DNA of 34,275 nucleotides, from positions 1 through 34,275 of the forward strand of contig DASTUJ010000199.1 in the NCBI GenBank assembly GCA_035759705.1, given 5' to 3'. Below are positions 34,195-34,275 of this stretch, one piece after another. Below the pieces are notes generated by a model. It saw only the letters and a list, made by a program, of their open reading frames with translations, made no database searches and had not been told where the DNA came from. The stretch's first letter is position 1. Each line of letters opens with the position of its first letter. Position numbers and translations under genes: made by a program. The DNA is from Actinomycetota bacterium. Its GTDB lineage: Bacteria; Actinomycetota; CADDZG01; JAHWKV01.

Positions 34195-34275
34195 ATGCCG
34201 CAGATTGTCAAAGATGTCATGACGCCGGACCCGAAAGTCCTGCTCAAGACGGCCACCGTCAAGGAGGCCGCAGAG
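34195..34275 (+). CDS. CBS-domain protein, 5' part only (runs off the window)
   Basis: The first 27 codons are present: MPQIVKDVMTPDP, then TATVKEAAE, the usual beginning of a CBS domain (VxDVMTxDP). GGAGGAGGA (34182-34190) precedes the ATG at 34195. CBS pairs bind adenosine nucleotides and regulate attached or partner proteins. Whether other domains follow cannot be seen. The 99-bp gap after the hydrolase gene holds AGGTT/AACCT as a loose inverted repeat but no convincing terminator. Confidence 0.85.
   Translation, partial: MPQIVKDVMTPDPKVLLKTATVKEAAE

Overview
The window is high-GC DNA with very tight gene packing: many stop/start overlaps of 1-8 nt, GTG and TTG starts, and strong GGAGG-type ribosome binding sites. 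The gene set includes an HlyD-like adaptor with a peptidoglycan-binding domain beside MacB-type ABC genes, a PknB-type kinase, a DrrAB exporter, a GPP34 protein, a glgX/treX-treY-treZ operon and an RsbR/S/T stressosome. Together these point to the chromosome of an Actinomycetota member, probably from a poorly sampled lineage. No tRNA, rRNA, insertion sequence, phage gene or CRISPR array was seen.

Layout. 1-1469: a sensor histidine kinase preceded by the last codons of a probable response regulator. 1524-2093: an Uma2-family PD-(D/E)XK protein. 2173-7232: a five-gene export operon of lipoprotein, adaptor, MacB-like ATPase, FtsX-like permease and a second adaptor with a long Pro/Ser-rich insert. 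7250-10260 (minus): a RecQ helicase fused to a phosphoribosyltransferase-like domain, followed by a DprA/SLOG protein. 10317-13368 (plus): an unknown protein, a VOC protein, a small unknown protein and a transmembrane Ser/Thr kinase. 13524-15337: a DrrAB-type ABC exporter. 15334-17664 (minus): an acyltransferase-3 membrane protein and a GPP34 protein. 17793-18038: a small acidic protein ending in a strong hairpin. 18116-22226 (minus): the partner-switching cluster rsbR-rsbS-rsbT-rsbX-(GAF-PP2C)-STAS, with an RsbW-like ATPase divergent from it (22581-22982). 23091-29608: treX/glgX-treY-treZ, which makes trehalose from glycogen. 29605-31288: two small proteins and an LLM flavin oxidoreductase. 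31418-34095: a caspase-like protease gene coupled to an alpha/beta-hydrolase gene. 34195-end: the start of a CBS-domain protein.

How it fits together. The stressosome (RsbR/RsbS scaffold, RsbT kinase, RsbX phosphatase) would normally switch a PP2C phosphatase, which acts on an RsbV-like STAS protein, which in turn binds an RsbW-like kinase. All these parts are present here, but no sigma factor is. The trehalose operon directly downstream of the RsbW-like gene is a plausible stress output, which is inference.

The most unusual items are: the caspase plus alpha/beta-hydrolase pair; the RecQ-PRTase fusion with a DprA partner, whose divergent promoter region carries a perfect 17-bp palindrome; and two genes in the stress cluster (the RsbV-like STAS gene and rsbT) whose conserved coding starts have no ATG, GTG or TTG available.
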